A stretch of DNA of 5,890 nucleotides from Bacilli bacterium (GTDB lineage Bacteria; Bacillota_I; Bacilli_A; RF39; UBA660), in contig JAQVVC010000046.1 of assembly GCA_028699175.1 (NCBI GenBank), forward strand, positions 1-5,890, written 5' to 3'. Numbering within the stretch: position 1 is the first letter of the stretch; each line of letters starts with the position of its first letter. The position numbers and the translations under genes were made by a program. A model generated the notes under the pieces. It saw only the letters and a program-made list of their open reading frames with translations, ran no database searches and was not told the DNA's origin. Positions 5,730-5,890 of this stretch are shown piece after piece.

Positions 5730-5890
5730 ATTAATATTTTTAGATATAATATTATTATTAATATTATTATTTGTGTTAATAGCTTTATTTGTTCAAGATT
5801 ATTTTGGCGCAGTAACTATTGAACAATTATTATTTCATAGAAATATGCCTTTAAATGAACCAATCGGTAATTTTATTAATACTGGTTTTT
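5716..5890 (+). CDS. N-terminal fragment of a probable LtaS/MdoB-like phosphoglycerol transferase (runs off the window)
   Basis: The reading frame is open from ATG 5716 to the window end, giving 58 residues. A basic MKKNK start leads into a long leucine/isoleucine-rich helix (about 6-26), then an extracytoplasmic stretch DYFGAVTIEQLLFHRNMPLN (28-47). The pattern of one helix, then an aromatic-Gly segment, then V/T-T-I/F-EQ-L/I-LFH and a PL motif is what I associate with the start of LtaS/MdoB-type sulfatase-fold phosphoglycerol transferases of Firmicutes. The catalytic domain lies outside the window, so the call rests on recollected N-terminal resemblance only. There is no SD, and the nearest AAAGG is 18 bases upstream. 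An in-frame TAA (5710-5712) blocks earlier starts. Translation is therefore probably coupled to the overlapping upstream gene. Confidence 0.55.
   Translation, partial: MKKNKLIFLDIILLLILLFVLIALFVQDYFGAVTIEQLLFHRNMPLNEPIGNFINTGF

Noticed and set aside
1..5890. UGA-as-tryptophan (Mycoplasma-type) code
   Set aside because: All complete genes read through at full length with TGG tryptophans under the standard code, and no in-frame TGA needs to be recoded.
1..5890. tRNA or rRNA genes, CRISPR arrays, insertion sequences
   Set aside because: The intergenic regions are short, and I see no tRNA-like cloverleaf, regular repeat-spacer pattern or transposase fragment.

Overview
The window is visibly very AT-rich (by eye about a quarter G+C). 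It carries tightly packed genes with AGGAGG-like ribosome binding sites, sigma-A-type promoters, mostly TAA stops and TGG as the tryptophan codon, so there is no sign of UGA recoding. This fits a low-GC Gram-positive (Firmicutes/Bacilli or Mollicutes-related) bacterium, perhaps an uncultured gut lineage with a reduced genome. That placement is inference from composition and gene types, not from a phylogenetic marker search.

Region 1 (1-3413) is a three-gene envelope/signalling operon read rightward from a clear promoter (TTGAAT, 17 bp, TATAAT). It encodes (i) an unrecognised single-pass membrane protein, (ii) a 676-aa membrane sensor with two extracytoplasmic solute-binding (Venus flytrap, BvgS-like) domains, a second membrane helix and a cytoplasmic GGDEF domain whose signature is degraded to DGNEF, and (iii) a six-helix YihY/BrkB-family membrane protein. 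The genes are separated by 7 bp or overlap by 17 bp, so they are probably cotranscribed and translationally coupled.

Region 2 (3414-3689) has no convincing protein gene, but it holds the most structured non-coding sequence in the window. A 12-bp hairpin has a loop complementary over 11 positions to a segment about 60 nt downstream, which suggests a pseudoknot. Between the two lies a GAAA-capped hairpin, and a rho-independent terminator follows directly. I do not recognise it as a known RNA family. A separate promoter and a strong ribosome binding site for metG follow, with a 9-bp inverted repeat spanning the predicted transcription start.

Region 3 (3690-5386) is metG, a complete 537-aa methionyl-tRNA synthetase. 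It has HVGH, KMSKS and four CxxC pairs (two-zinc-knuckle type) and lacks the C-terminal EMAP/Trbp111-like extension. An A/T-rich terminator follows.

Region 4 (5391-5890) starts with an extended -10 promoter driving a small three-helix membrane protein. This overlaps by 14 bp the beginning of a gene whose N-terminus resembles LtaS/MdoB-type phosphoglycerol transferases and which runs off the window. Regions 1 and 4 both encode envelope proteins; metG is a housekeeping gene between them with its own signals.
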